The notes under the pieces are model-generated. The model did no database searches. It was given only the letters and a program-made list of their open reading frames with translations, and was not told the DNA's origin. The position numbers were made by a program, and so were the translations under genes. A DNA stretch of 64,000 bases, from NCBI RefSeq assembly GCF_003269035.1, contig NZ_QLTK01000002.1:558001-622000 (forward strand), in the 5' to 3' direction. Shown one piece after another: positions 47,614-56,545 of this stretch. Source of the stretch: Paraburkholderia bryophila. GTDB lineage: Bacteria; Pseudomonadota; Gammaproteobacteria; Burkholderiales; Burkholderiaceae. How positions within the stretch are numbered: the stretch's first letter is position 1; the number at the start of each line of letters is the position of its first letter.

Positions 47614-49491
47614 TTACTTCCCGACCAGCAAGCTGGAATCGTCGGTCCGGCTGGCCCTGCTGCCGGCGCCGTCCAGCATGATGTCCGACTCGCCCAGCCC
47701 CTTGATCAACTCCAGCGCCTGGCGTTCGAACAATCGCCGATAGAGGCCGTTCTCGAGTCGGATCAGCGTTTCGTGACTGCCTTCCTCGATGACTTTGCCC
47801 TTGTCCAGCACCAGCAGCCGGTCGAGCGCCCGCACCGTGGACAGCCGATGCGCGACCACCAGCGTGGTGCGACCCATCATCAGCCGTTCCATGGCACGTT
47901 GGATCAGCACTTCACTTTCGCTGTCGAGGCTCGACGTCGCTTCGTCCAGAATCAGGATCGGCGCGTCGGCGAGAAACGCACGTGCAAGCGCCACCCGCTG
48001 ACGTTCACCCCCCGACAGTTTGACGCCCCGTTCACCGACCAGCGTGTCGTAACCGTTCGGCAGTGCGGCGATGAAGTCGTGCGCGCTGGCGAGCCGGGCG
48101 GCCCGTTCGATCTCGGCGCGACTCGCGCCGGGCCGCGCATACGCGATGTTCTCCGCCAGCGACCGATGGAACAGCACCGGTTCCTGCTGAACGATCGCGA
48201 TCTGGCTGCGCAACGACGCTTGCCGTACGCCGGCGATATCCTGCCCGTCGATCGTGATCCGGCCGCCCGAAATGTCATAGAGGCGCTGGATCAGCTTGAT
48301 GAAGGTCGTCTTCCCCGAGCCCGAATGTCCGACCAGTCCGATCCGCTCACCCGGCGCGATGCGCACGGAGAAGTTGTCGTACAGCGGCCGGCCGTTCGCG
48401 CCGTAGTGGAAGGTGACGTGCTCGAAGCGGATCTCGCCCTTGCCGATCGCGATCGGACCCGCGCCAGGTTGGTCTTCGATACCGAGCGGCTGGCTGTCCA
48501 GCGAGACCAGTTCTTCCATGTCGTTGACCGAGCGCTGCAGATTGCGGATATGCATACCGACTTCACGCAGATAGCCCTGCAACATGAAGAACATGGTCAG
48601 CGCGAAGGTGATGTCGCCCACGCCCGCTTCGCCGCGCGCCCACAACAGCAGCGCGACGCCGAGAATCGCCGCCTGGATCGCCACCAGCATGCCGCCCTGC
48701 ACGCCGCCGTTGATCGTGCCGCGCATCCACGTGCGGCGCGTGCGATGACGCCACTTGTCGATCACGCGCGCCAGCAGCGCTTCCTCGCGGTCTTCCGCGC
48801 CGAACGCTTTCACGACGCCGTTGCAACTGACCGCGTCCGCCAGCGCACCGCCCATGCGCGTGTCCCACGCGTTCGCGAGACGCGCGGCCGGTGCCACGAA
48901 GCCGAGCGACAGCGCCACGGTCACCGCGATATACAACACCGAACCGATGCCGACCACCGCGCCCATCATCGGCCAGCGCCAGCCGAGCAAAAACGTGGCG
49001 CCCATCAGCATCACCATGGACGGAAACAGCGCGATCAACAGCGTGTCGTTCAGCAGGTCGAGCGCCCACATGCCGCGCGTGATCTTGCGCACCGTGGATC
49101 CGGCGAAGCTGTTGGCGTGCCAGTCGGTCGAAAAGCGCTGCACGCGATGAAACGCGTTCGCCGCGATCTCGCTCATCATCCGCAGCGAGAGCCGGATGAT
49201 GTTGAAGTACACGCCTTGCCGTAGCAGCGTGGCGCCCAGACCCAGCGCGGCGAGCACGCAGAAGGCCGTGACCGCCGCGTGCCACGCGAGCGCGTCGCGC
49301 GCCGAGCCGGACGCGATCGCGTCGACCAGGCGCCCGGCGAACAGCGGCGTGAGCACGTCCGCCACGGCCGAGAGCAGCACCAGCACCGTGATGACGCAGA
49401 CGCGCCATGGCTGCTTCGCCCAGTGAAGGAAGGTAAAGCCGAGGACATCCTTGAAGGCTTGTCCGCGAAAGTCGAGTTTCTTTTTAGTCAT
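47614..49491 (-). CDS. ABC exporter (fused permease and ATPase), second copy
   Basis: The 625-residue half-transporter has six membrane helices (about residues 40-310) and an ATPase with Walker A LVGHSGSGKTTFIKL, signature LSGGERQRVALARAF, Walker B ILILDEATSSLD and HRLSTV. It is similar in layout to the exporter at 42159-44099, on the same strand 3.5 kb away, so the two may be paralogues or heterodimer partners. ATG 49491 is used; a GTG six bases upstream is an alternative. A possible 19-codon leader peptide lies 182 nt upstream. Confidence 0.9.
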   Translation of the reverse strand: MTKKKLDFRGQAFKDVLGFTFLHWAKQPWRVCVITVLVLLSAVADVLTPLFAGRLVDAIASGSARDALAWHAAVTAFCVLAALGLGATLLRQGVYFNIIRLSLRMMSEIAANAFHRVQRFSTDWHANSFAGSTVRKITRGMWALDLLNDTLLIALFPSMVMLMGATFLLGWRWPMMGAVVGIGSVLYIAVTVALSLGFVAPAARLANAWDTRMGGALADAVSCNGVVKAFGAEDREEALLARVIDKWRHRTRRTWMRGTINGGVQGGMLVAIQAAILGVALLLWARGEAGVGDITFALTMFFMLQGYLREVGMHIRNLQRSVNDMEELVSLDSQPLGIEDQPGAGPIAIGKGEIRFEHVTFHYGANGRPLYDNFSVRIAPGERIGLVGHSGSGKTTFIKLIQRLYDISGGRITIDGQDIAGVRQASLRSQIAIVQQEPVLFHRSLAENIAYARPGASRAEIERAARLASAHDFIAALPNGYDTLVGERGVKLSGGERQRVALARAFLADAPILILDEATSSLDSESEVLIQRAMERLMMGRTTLVVAHRLSTVRALDRLLVLDKGKVIEEGSHETLIRLENGLYRRLFERQALELIKGLGESDIMLDGAGSRASRTDDSSLLVGK

Positions 49492-49658
49492 TGCCACGAC
49501 CCGATGGCGCGCGAGCGCACCGAGGTTCCAGTCAGATGCGAAAGGAAGAGACAGTTAATCCGCGTCGGAACGAATAGGACCGAATCGAACCGGCAACGGC
49601 ACTACGGACTGTCTGGAAATTGCGCGGTGTGCCTGTTCAGGTCAAACCGCGTGAGCGA

Positions 49659-49695
49659 CGTAACGGCGACCGTTACGGTCGCGAGAACGCTCGCG
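49659..49695 (-). promoter_or_regulatory. Two stacked hairpins at the end of a short reading frame
   Basis: CGTAACGG and CCGTTACG (49659-49666 with 49670-49677, 3-nt loop) form an 8-bp stem, and CGCGAG/CTCGCG (49680-49685 with 49690-49695) a 6-bp stem with a 4-nt loop. They adjoin the stop codon of the short frame. An RNA with both stems could act as an attenuator or stabiliser. Confidence 0.5.
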
Positions 49696-49732
49696 AAACC
49701 ATGCCAAGGAGAGCGAGATGCATGCTGAACAT
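49673..49732 (-). CDS. Possible 19-residue leader peptide
   Basis: The minus strand has AAGGAGG, six nt and then ATG, followed by MFSMHLALLGMVSRAFSRP and TAA. The Shine-Dalgarno is among the best in the window. The peptide is short, and its second half lies in a hairpin-forming sequence. Position upstream of the ABC exporter (182 nt) suggests a leader-type role, but there is no homologue that I recognise and it could be a chance frame. Confidence 0.4.
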   Translation of the reverse strand: MFSMHLALLGMVSRAFSRP

Positions 49733-49906
49733 GTGACGCCTCCTTGAGGTTGAGTGAGGTGGAAGAAGGGCGGGCGCTTGCCCGAAAACCAACTATATCA
49801 GCAGTATTTAGCCGCCGCAATCGTACGAAGATTCGGTATTGACGACGAAGCGCCGCAATGCGAGAGCTTCAAAATGACGTCGTGTTCAGACCGGAGCGAC
49901 AAATTG

Positions 49907-49941
49907 AAAAAGGGCTTACGCATTGCTGCGTAAGCCCTTTT
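49907..49941 (-). terminator. Intrinsic terminator of tRNA-Val
   Basis: A 15-bp perfect stem (49908-49922 with 49927-49941, loop TTGC) starts and ends with A4/T4, so it can terminate transcription in both directions. It lies 29 bp past the tRNA 3' end. Confidence 0.88.
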
Positions 49942-49969
49942 GTCTTCGGTGATCGACACACCAAAATTC

Positions 49970-50044
49970 TGGTGGGTAGTACTGGGATCGAACCAGTGAC
50001 CCCTGCCGTGTGAAGGCAGTGCTCTACCGCTGAGCTAACCACCC
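49970..50044 (-). tRNA. tRNA-Val (CAC)
   Basis: The 75-nt cloverleaf has acceptor GGGTGGT/ACTACCC (one G-U), D-arm AGCTCAGCGGTAGAGC, anticodon loop TTCACAC (anticodon CAC, reading GUG) and T-arm GGTTCGATCCC. CCA is encoded. It stands alone with its own promoter and terminator. Confidence 0.95.
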
Positions 50045-50056
50045 GAAGAGAGCCGA

Positions 50057-50085
50057 ATTATGTCAGGGATTTTAAGGCTCGTCTA
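50057..50085 (-). promoter_or_regulatory. Promoter of tRNA-Val
   Basis: On the minus strand TAGACG (50085-50080) and CATAAT (50062-50057) are 17 bp apart. The predicted start lies just before the tRNA 5' end at 50044. Confidence 0.65.
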
Positions 50086-50092
50086 GTACTTT

Positions 50093-50827
50093 TTAAGCGG
50101 TTTGCTCATCCGCGGCGGGCGTCGGTTCGAGGCGCCAAACGCTCGTACCTTTGACCGCTTTGTCGAGACCATCGAGCACTGCCTGATGCGCGGCGATTTC
50201 GTCCTCGCTGGCGGCGACCACGATCAAATCGAGCGATTCGAACGCGATGCGCGGCGCATGCGCGTCACCGCCGCCGTGCGAGTCGCCGAGCATGTCGATG
50301 ACGAGGCTCTCCTGGCCGCGCGTCATCGCCAGATAGACTTCCGCGAGCAGTTCCGAGTCGAGCAGCGCGCCGTGCAGCGTGCGGTGCGCGTTGCTGACGC
50401 CGAAGCGGTCGCACAGCGCATCGAGCGAATTGCGCTTGCCGGGGAACATCTGCTTGGCGCGCGCGAGGGTGTCGATGATCTCGCCGCAATACGTTCTGAC
50501 CGGCGGCAAACCCAGCAGCGCGAACTCGGCATCGAGAAAGCCGATGTCGAACGGCGCGTTGTGAATGATCAGGTCCGCGTCCTGAATGAAGTCGCGAATC
50601 TGGTCGGCGATCTCGGCGAACTTCGGTTTGTCGCTGAGGAATTCGGTGGTTAGTCCGTGGACCGCCAGTGCTCCCGGATCGCTGTCGCGTTCCGGATTGA
50701 TATAGAAATGCAGGTTGTTGCCCGTCAACCGGCGGTTCACCATTTCGACGCAGCCGAGTTCGAGAATCCGGTCGCCGGTGCGCGCATTCAGGCCGGTGGT
50801 TTCGGTATCGAGGATGAGTTGACGCAT
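50093..50827 (-). CDS. dnaQ: DNA polymerase III epsilon subunit
   Basis: DnaQ is the proofreading 3'-5' exonuclease of the replicase. The 244-residue protein has the DEDDh motifs: ExoI LDTETTGLNA, ExoII IHNAPFDIGFLDAE, ExoIII RTLHGALLDSELLAEVYLAM with the catalytic His. The C-terminal 50 residues should bind the polymerase alpha subunit. It lies downstream of rnhA on the same strand, about 100 bp away, the same dnaQ-rnhA pairing as in E. coli, where the genes are divergent. Confidence 0.96.
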   Translation of the reverse strand: MRQLILDTETTGLNARTGDRILELGCVEMVNRRLTGNNLHFYINPERDSDPGALAVHGLTTEFLSDKPKFAEIADQIRDFIQDADLIIHNAPFDIGFLDAEFALLGLPPVRTYCGEIIDTLARAKQMFPGKRNSLDALCDRFGVSNAHRTLHGALLDSELLAEVYLAMTRGQESLVIDMLGDSHGGGDAHAPRIAFESLDLIVVAASEDEIAAHQAVLDGLDKAVKGTSVWRLEPTPAADEQTA

Positions 50828-50930
50828 GTCGGATTAGCCTGCTTCAAAATTCAAAAAAAATGGCCGCGAAAAAATCAGGCGGGGAGGGCGCAGATGCGTT
50901 GCGCACCGGCGGCAAGCATCGCAGCCATCG

Positions 50931-51377
50931 TCAAGCCTGCGTGAGCGACGCGACGCCGCGATTGGCCAGTTGATCGGCCCGCTCGTTCTCCGGGTGACCA
51001 TTGTGCCCGCGCACCCAGCGCCATTCGATGTCGTGTTGCGCGACGAGCGCGTCGAGGCGTTTCCACAGATCGGCGTTCTTTACCGGCTGCTTGGCGGCGG
51101 TGATCCAGCCTTTTTTCTTCCAGCCGTGAATCCACTCGCTGATGCCTTTCTGCACGTACTGCGAGTCGGTGTGAACCACCGCTTTGCACGGACGCTTCAG
51201 CGCTTCGAGTGCGCCGATCACGCCCATCAACTCCATGCGGTTGTTGGTGGTGTTGGGCTCGCCGCCGAACAGTTCTTTTTCCTGGCCGCCGAAGCGCAGC
51301 AGCGCGCCCCAGCCGCCGGGGCCCGGATTGCCCTTGCAGGCGCCGTCGGTATAAATATCGATGAGATCGGAAGTCAT
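50931..51377 (-). CDS. rnhA: Ribonuclease HI
   Basis: RNase HI removes RNA in RNA-DNA hybrids. The 148-residue protein has the active-site Asp in [18 protein letters not shown], Glu in [10 protein letters not shown], Asp in VHTDSQYV and the final Asp in [10 protein letters not shown]. The ATG overlaps the stop of the upstream methyltransferase gene by 3 bp, so translation is coupled. Confidence 0.97.
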   Translation of the reverse strand: MTSDLIDIYTDGACKGNPGPGGWGALLRFGGQEKELFGGEPNTTNNRMELMGVIGALEALKRPCKAVVHTDSQYVQKGISEWIHGWKKKGWITAAKQPVKNADLWKRLDALVAQHDIEWRWVRGHNGHPENERADQLANRGVASLTQA

Positions 51378-52252
51378 TGAGTGTGGTTGCGTGTATTCGG
51401 GGTGGCGGCGGGCGCGAGGCCCGCGGCGAGGACAGGTTTCTTCACTTTCAGTGGGCCGACGAGCCGCATGCCGCGCACGCGCTTGATCGCCTTGATCATG
51501 TAGGTGGCGCCGAAAATTGGCCACCAGCGGTCGCCGGCGGCTTCCATGAAACCATAGCGGGACAGCCATTGATCGCTGCCGAGCGGCGGACGATAGCAGC
51601 CGAAGCGCCCGCGTTCAAGGTCGAAGCCCAGCAGCTTGATCCAGTCTTTGAGTCGCGTGAAGGCGATCAGGTCGACGGCGGCGGGCACGAACGGCCGCCC
51701 GGTCACCTTGCCGACCGATTGGCGCGCGCCCCACAGCGACAGCGAGTTGAAGCCGAGAATGATTAGTTGCCCTTCGGGCATCAACACGCGCTCGGCCTCG
51801 CGCAGCAGCCGGTGTGGGTCGCTGGTGAATTCCAGGGTGTGCGGCATGACGATCAGGTCGACGCTTTGGGCTTCGAACGGCAGGTCGAGCAGGTCGCACC
51901 ATACCGCGCTGCGCCCGGCCGGCGCGGGTAAGCCGGCCACGAGCCCATGTTGCGGGGACTGGGGCTGCGCAGTCGCGCCGATGTTCGCTGCGTGGCCGTT
52001 GCCGCCATGCCGCAAGCCGCGCGGATACGAGTAGGGCGCGCTCGCGCCGCTCGCGGCGTCGAGCACGAGGCCGCGGCAGGGCATGCGATTCTCGCGCAAG
52101 GCGTCGAGTTGCGGCAGGCCGAGTTGCAGCGCGTGGTAGCCGAATACGTCGGATACCACGCGGTCGAGCTGGGTTTGCTCCCAGTCCAGCACGTAGCGGC
52201 CCGGCGGCGAATCGGTCCAGGCGGGCCAGTCTATAATCGCTCGGTCAGTCAT
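51374..52252 (-). CDS. Class I SAM-dependent methyltransferase-like protein
   Basis: The 292-residue protein has a Methyltransf_11-like core: [20 protein letters not shown], then [31 protein letters not shown]. The usual SAM-binding motif I (DxGxGxG) is replaced by [14 protein letters not shown], so catalysis is uncertain. The order methyltransferase-rnhA-dnaQ, divergent from gloB, is seen in other betaproteobacteria. ATG 52252 leaves only 19 bp to the gloB start. A longer frame to 52315 overlaps gloB. Confidence 0.85.
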   Translation of the reverse strand: MTDRAIIDWPAWTDSPPGRYVLDWEQTQLDRVVSDVFGYHALQLGLPQLDALRENRMPCRGLVLDAASGASAPYSYPRGLRHGGNGHAANIGATAQPQSPQHGLVAGLPAPAGRSAVWCDLLDLPFEAQSVDLIVMPHTLEFTSDPHRLLREAERVLMPEGQLIILGFNSLSLWGARQSVGKVTGRPFVPAAVDLIAFTRLKDWIKLLGFDLERGRFGCYRPPLGSDQWLSRYGFMEAAGDRWWPIFGATYMIKAIKRVRGMRLVGPLKVKKPVLAAGLAPAATPNTRNHTQ

Positions 52253-52271
52253 ATCAAAGAATGCGTCGCCT

Positions 52272-53063
52272 ATGAATGCGCTCGAGTACGTACCGGTCCC
52301 GGCGTTTGAAGACAATTACATCTGGGTCGTTTCCGACGGACATCATGCGGTCGTCGTCGATCCGGGTGAGGCCGCCCCCGTGCGCGCGTATCTGGCGAAG
52401 CGGGGTTGGCGGCTGAGCGCTATTTTACTCACGCACCATCATCACGACCATGTCGGTGGGGTGGCCGATCTGCTGAATGGCCAGGCCGTACCTGTCTACG
52501 GCCCCGCCGGTGAAGCGATCGAGCATCTCACACAGCGTCTTGAAAATGGCGATCGCGTCACGATCGCGGCGCCCGCGCTCGACTTCACGGTGCTCGACGT
52601 GCCCGGTCACACGAGCGGCCACATCGCGTATTTCCAGGCGGCCGATCCGCGTGGCACGCCGCACGTGTTTTGCGGCGACACGTTGTTCGCGTGCGGCTGC
52701 GGCCGGCTGTTCGAAGGCACGCCGAAGCAGATGCTGGCCTCGCTCGACTCGCTCGCCGCGCTGCCCGGTACCACCGAGGTTCATTGCGCGCACGAGTATA
52801 CGTTGTCGAACATCCGCTTCGCGCTCGCGTGCGAGCCGGACAATGCCGAGCTGCAGGCCTGGCGCGACAAGGCGACCGAGCTGCGAGCGCGCCACGTGCC
52901 CACGCTGCCCACCACCATTGCCCATGAACGCGCGGTGAATCCGTTTTTACGCGCCGACGAACCGGCGGTCCAGGCGAGCCTGCAAGCGCAATTGCATGAA
53001 AAAGTGCCCGATCGACTCGCCGCATTCACGCTGATGCGCGAATGGAAAAACCGCTTCCGCTGA
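52272..53063 (+). CDS. gloB: Hydroxyacylglutathione hydrolase (glyoxalase II)
   Basis: GloB hydrolyses lactoylglutathione in methylglyoxal detoxification. The 263-residue metallo-beta-lactamase-fold protein has the metal motif LTHHHHDHVGG, VPGHTSGHIAY, FCGDTLFACGCGRLFEG and HCAHEYTLSN. The C-terminal ERAVNPFLR is typical. It is divergent from the methyltransferase gene, with a 19-bp spacer; TATAAT at 52232-52237 may be its -10. Confidence 0.96.
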   Translation: MNALEYVPVPAFEDNYIWVVSDGHHAVVVDPGEAAPVRAYLAKRGWRLSAILLTHHHHDHVGGVADLLNGQAVPVYGPAGEAIEHLTQRLENGDRVTIAAPALDFTVLDVPGHTSGHIAYFQAADPRGTPHVFCGDTLFACGCGRLFEGTPKQMLASLDSLAALPGTTEVHCAHEYTLSNIRFALACEPDNAELQAWRDKATELRARHVPTLPTTIAHERAVNPFLRADEPAVQASLQAQLHEKVPDRLAAFTLMREWKNRFR

Positions 53064-53219
53064 CCGCACCCGCGTAAGGGTATTCCTCACGCGAAGAATC
53101 GGAAAAATTCGCCAAGCCTAAGATTTGCTTGATTTTTTCGGTATTTTTAGATTGACGTAAACCGCGCCGTTTCGTACTATCGGCTGCAAATTCCAGCCCT
53201 TGTGGAAGCCGAGACGTTC

Positions 53220-54923
53220 ATGCGATTTATCTTTAGTGCGTTGTTGGTCCTAACACTCGCCGCCTGCGCGAGTCAGGGACCAGCGACGAATAGCTCCACC
53301 ACCGCCAATAACCCCGCCAGTCAGCAAGCAGTTTCCGACGCCCTTCGCAAGACAGCCACCGCCAAAGAGACGATCAACGTCGATCAAGGCTCGGTCACTC
53401 AGCTGACGAGCGCGGACGCCGATCTGTGGGGTCGGATTCGCCGTGGTTTCCAGATGCCGGATCTGCAGACCGACCTCGTCGACATGCAGGTCAACTGGTA
53501 CGTGCAGCGTCCCGACTACGTGCAGCGCATGACCGAGCGCTCGCAGAAATACCTGTATCACATCGTCGAAGAGCTCGAAGCGCGCCATATGCCGACCGAG
53601 CTCGCGCTGCTGCCGTTCATCGAATCGGCGTACAGCCCGCAGGCGTTGTCGGTGGCGAAGGCGGCCGGCATGTGGCAGTTCATGCCGGGCACCGGCCGCA
53701 CCTACAACCTCAAGCAGAACATGTGGCAGGACGAGCGCCGCGACGTGCTGGCGTCGACCAGCGCCGCGCTCGACTATCTGTCGAATCTGCACGACATGTT
53801 CGGCGACTGGCAACTCGCGCTCGCCGCGTACAACTGGGGTGAGGGCAACGTGCAGCGCGCGATCGCCCGTAACGAAGCGGCGGGCTTGCCCACCGACTAC
53901 CTCAGCCTGCGCATGCCGAACGAGACGCGCAATTACGTGCCGAAGCTGCAGGCGGTGAAGAACATCATCATGAACCCGCAAATGTACGGGCTCACGCTGC
54001 CGGCCATTCCGAATCACCCGTATTTCGTGACGGTGACCACCTCGCACGACATCGACGTGGAAATGGCCGCCAAGCTCTCGAATCTTTCGCCCGACGAGTT
54101 TCGCTCGCTGAACCCGTCGTTCCGCAAGCCGGTGATTCTCGGCGCAACGCAGCCGCAGATCCTGCTGCCGTTCGACAACGCCAGCGCGTTCGAGCGCAAC
54201 CTGAAGGCGTACTCCGGCTCGCTGTCGTCGTGGACCACCTACACGGTCACCGAGCGCGCGGCGCCTGCGGCGATCGCGCAGAAGATCGGCGTCGACGCCG
54301 ACACGCTGATGGAAGTGAACAAGATTCCGGCCGGCATGCGCCTGAAGCCGGGCTCCACGATCGTCGTGCCGCGCGGTTCGGACGACGACGAAGACATCAG
54401 CGCCGACGTCGCCGAAAGCGCGGTGCTGGCCATGGAGCCGGACGTCCCCGATACCCGCAAGATGCTGATCCGCGTGCGTCGCAATCAGTCGATGGCGGCC
54501 ATCGCCGTGCGTTACGGCGTCTCGGTCGGCCAGTTGAAGGCGTGGAATCGTACGCATCGCGACGGCGTATCGCGCGGTCAGGTGATCGTGCTGCACGTGC
54601 CGGTCGGCAAAGCCATGCCGAGCGAGCCGGGTCCGGAAGCGATCGCGACCAACGTACAAGGCGGCGGCGTCGAGAAGATCGGCACCCGTGTCGCGGACAC
54701 CCGGGGCGATTCGCGCTACGATAAGAAGAGAGGTCGTGGCCGCTCGCCCGTGGTGAAAGTGTCCGAGCCGGTAGGAAAGGTCAGCAAGCCGACAGCGTCC
54801 GCCGCCAGTAAAGGCAAAGTGACGAAGGTGTCGGCTTCCACGTCCAGCAAGGCGTCGAAGGCCGCGGCGGATAGCCGCCCGAAGACCGCGGCCAGCGCGA
54901 AGAAGGGTAAGCAAAACCAATAA
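53220..54923 (+). CDS. mltD: Membrane-bound lytic transglycosylase D
   Basis: MltD cuts peptidoglycan glycan strands. The 567-residue protein has a lipoprotein signal with lipobox LAAC, an SLT domain (ELALLPFIESAYSPQALSVAKAAGMWQFMPGTGRTY with the catalytic Glu, and LAAYNWGEGNVQRAI), two LysM-like repeats (VTERAAPAAIAQKIGVDADTL and RVRRNQSMAAIAVRYGVSVGQL), and a Lys/Ser-rich tail. ATG 53220 is used, with the signal starting MRFIFSAL. Confidence 0.95.
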   Translation: MRFIFSALLVLTLAACASQGPATNSSTTANNPASQQAVSDALRKTATAKETINVDQGSVTQLTSADADLWGRIRRGFQMPDLQTDLVDMQVNWYVQRPDYVQRMTERSQKYLYHIVEELEARHMPTELALLPFIESAYSPQALSVAKAAGMWQFMPGTGRTYNLKQNMWQDERRDVLASTSAALDYLSNLHDMFGDWQLALAAYNWGEGNVQRAIARNEAAGLPTDYLSLRMPNETRNYVPKLQAVKNIIMNPQMYGLTLPAIPNHPYFVTVTTSHDIDVEMAAKLSNLSPDEFRSLNPSFRKPVILGATQPQILLPFDNASAFERNLKAYSGSLSSWTTYTVTERAAPAAIAQKIGVDADTLMEVNKIPAGMRLKPGSTIVVPRGSDDDEDISADVAESAVLAMEPDVPDTRKMLIRVRRNQSMAAIAVRYGVSVGQLKAWNRTHRDGVSRGQVIVLHVPVGKAMPSEPGPEAIATNVQGGGVEKIGTRVADTRGDSRYDKKRGRGRSPVVKVSEPVGKVSKPTASAASKGKVTKVSASTSSKASKAAADSRPKTAASAKKGKQNQ

Positions 54924-55002
54924 GCGGCTGCCACGGTAGTGACCACATGCGTTGCGGGGGCAGCGCATGAATTGCGCTCCGATCACACACCGTGTTATTT
55001 CC

Positions 55003-55031
55003 AACGCCGTCACCTGTGTGACGGCGTTTTT
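55003..55031 (+). terminator. Intrinsic terminator after mltD
   Basis: AACGCCGTCAC pairs with GTGACGGCGTT (55003-55013 with 55018-55028), loop CTGT, followed by T5. Confidence 0.88.
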
Positions 55032-55116
55032 CATTGATCGGAAGATTGACGGCAAAGCCGGCCGATTTGCTTTATCTTTCGTGCTTCGTTCTGCCTCGCT
55101 GTTTCACTCAAAGCTT

Positions 55117-56358
55117 ATGTCGTCGACCCAACTGCGCGTTTTTGTTCTGTTTTCCGCGGGCTACTTCGTTTCCTACGTGTTTCGCGGCGTCAATCTCGGC
55201 TTTGCACCGTTCATTACGCGCGACCTCGGTTTGTCGGCCGCCAACCTGGGCGTGCTGACCAGTCTGTATTTCCTGGGCTTCGCGGGCGCGCAGATTCCGG
55301 CCGGTGTGCTGTTGGATCATTTCGGCGCCCGGCGGGTCACGGCGGGCACCTTGCTGTTCGCCGCGCTCGGCATCTGGGTGTTCGGCGCGGCGCACGGCGT
55401 CGGCATGATGATGGTCGGACGTCTGCTGATCGGCATGGGTGTTTCGGTTTGCCTGGGTGGCGCGTTCAAGGCGCTGGCGCAGCACTTCGCCACCGCGCGC
55501 CTGCCGTTGATGAACGGACTCGTGATGGCGGTCGGCGGCCTGGGCGGCGTCATGGTCGGTTCGCCGCTCACCTGGGTGCTGGGTTTCGCCAGTTGGCGCG
55601 GGGTCTGCGTCGGGTTGGGTCTGATGACGGTGGTGGTGGCGCTGGCGTTGTGGACGCTCGCGCCCGATACGAAGGAAACCCATCATCAGGCGAGCATCGG
55701 CACGCAGTTCAAAGGCACGCTGCACATTCTCGGCAGCGCGGCGTTCTGGAAGATCGCGTCGTTTTCGGTGGTCACGCAGGGCGTCTTTTACGCGATGCAA
55801 TCGCTGTGGGTCGGCGCCTGGTTGCGCGACGTGCAGGGCTTCGAGCCGCGCGAGGCGGCGGCGCTGGTGTCGATTCTCGGTTTCGCGATGATGGCCGGCT
55901 GTATCGGCTTCGGCGCGGCGGCGCGCAGTCTCGAACGGCGCGGCGTCTCGCTGTATGCCTTTTGCGGGATCGGCATGGCGCTATTCGTGGTGACGCAACT
56001 GCTGATCGTGTTCAAGGCGCCGCTGCCTGCCGGCCTGCTGTGGGCGGCGTACGGCGCGTTCGGCGGCACCGGCATCCTGATCTACGCGGTGATGGCGCGG
56101 CATTTTCCGCCGCAGATGACCGGCCGGGTCAACACCACGCTGAATCTGATCATCTTCTTGCTGATTTTCGGTTTTCAGATCGGTGTCGGCGCTGTGTTGT
56201 CGCATTGGCCGGCGAGCGGCGGTCACTATCCGGTGTCCGCGCATCTGACGGCGTGGGGCATTCTCATCGTGTTGCAGATTCTGAGCGCGATCTGGTTCGT
56301 CCTGCCTGCCAGGAAGCCGGTCAAGGCGGTCGACACTCCCGAGCGGCAAGGCGCCTAA
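55117..56358 (+). CDS. Major facilitator superfamily transporter
   Basis: The 413-residue protein has twelve predicted membrane helices. The first cytoplasmic loop holds LLDHFGARRVTAGTLL, the MFS G-x3-D-x2-G-x-R-like motif, and helix 4 is in GRLLIGMGVSVCLGGAFKAL. The substrate cannot be told. ATG 55117 is chosen because the longer frame from 54952 runs through the mltD terminator. It lies 86 bp beyond that terminator. Confidence 0.88.
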   Translation: MSSTQLRVFVLFSAGYFVSYVFRGVNLGFAPFITRDLGLSAANLGVLTSLYFLGFAGAQIPAGVLLDHFGARRVTAGTLLFAALGIWVFGAAHGVGMMMVGRLLIGMGVSVCLGGAFKALAQHFATARLPLMNGLVMAVGGLGGVMVGSPLTWVLGFASWRGVCVGLGLMTVVVALALWTLAPDTKETHHQASIGTQFKGTLHILGSAAFWKIASFSVVTQGVFYAMQSLWVGAWLRDVQGFEPREAAALVSILGFAMMAGCIGFGAAARSLERRGVSLYAFCGIGMALFVVTQLLIVFKAPLPAGLLWAAYGAFGGTGILIYAVMARHFPPQMTGRVNTTLNLIIFLLIFGFQIGVGAVLSHWPASGGHYPVSAHLTAWGILIVLQILSAIWFVLPARKPVKAVDTPERQGA

Positions 56359-56473
56359 GCGCCGCTGCGCAGGCACTGGTCGGCGCCGGTCATATTGACC
56401 GGCGCTATCCCGATTTACGCCGCATAACTATTGTCCGAAGGGTTCAAAACCCGACACAGCAAGGCTTGGAGCG

Positions 56474-56516
56474 AATCCGAAGCACGCCTCGCTGGGCGTG
56501 CTCGCCATCTCGGATT
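56474..56516. repeat. Nested inverted repeats upstream of the carA promoter
   Basis: AATCCGA (56474-56480) and TCGGATT (56510-56516) form the outer arms, and GCACGCC (56482-56488) and GGCGTGC (56495-56501) the inner arms. The outer arm overlaps the -35 region of the carA promoter. Confidence 0.5.
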
Positions 56517-56545
56517 TGGCGGGAAGGGGTGTTTCACGCTATAAT
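56516..56545 (+). promoter_or_regulatory. Sigma-70 promoter of carAB
   Basis: TTGGCG (56516-56521) and TATAAT (56540-56545) have an 18-bp spacer. The perfect -10 makes this a reasonable start point for carAB. Confidence 0.6.

Larger units (their letters stand above)
49498..49969. other. Spacer between the second ABC exporter gene and tRNA-Val
   Basis: This 472-bp gap holds the 19-codon frame at 49673-49732 with its Shine-Dalgarno, two hairpins around its end (49659-49677 and 49680-49695), and the tRNA-Val terminator (49907-49941). The remainder shows nothing recognisable. Confidence 0.5.
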
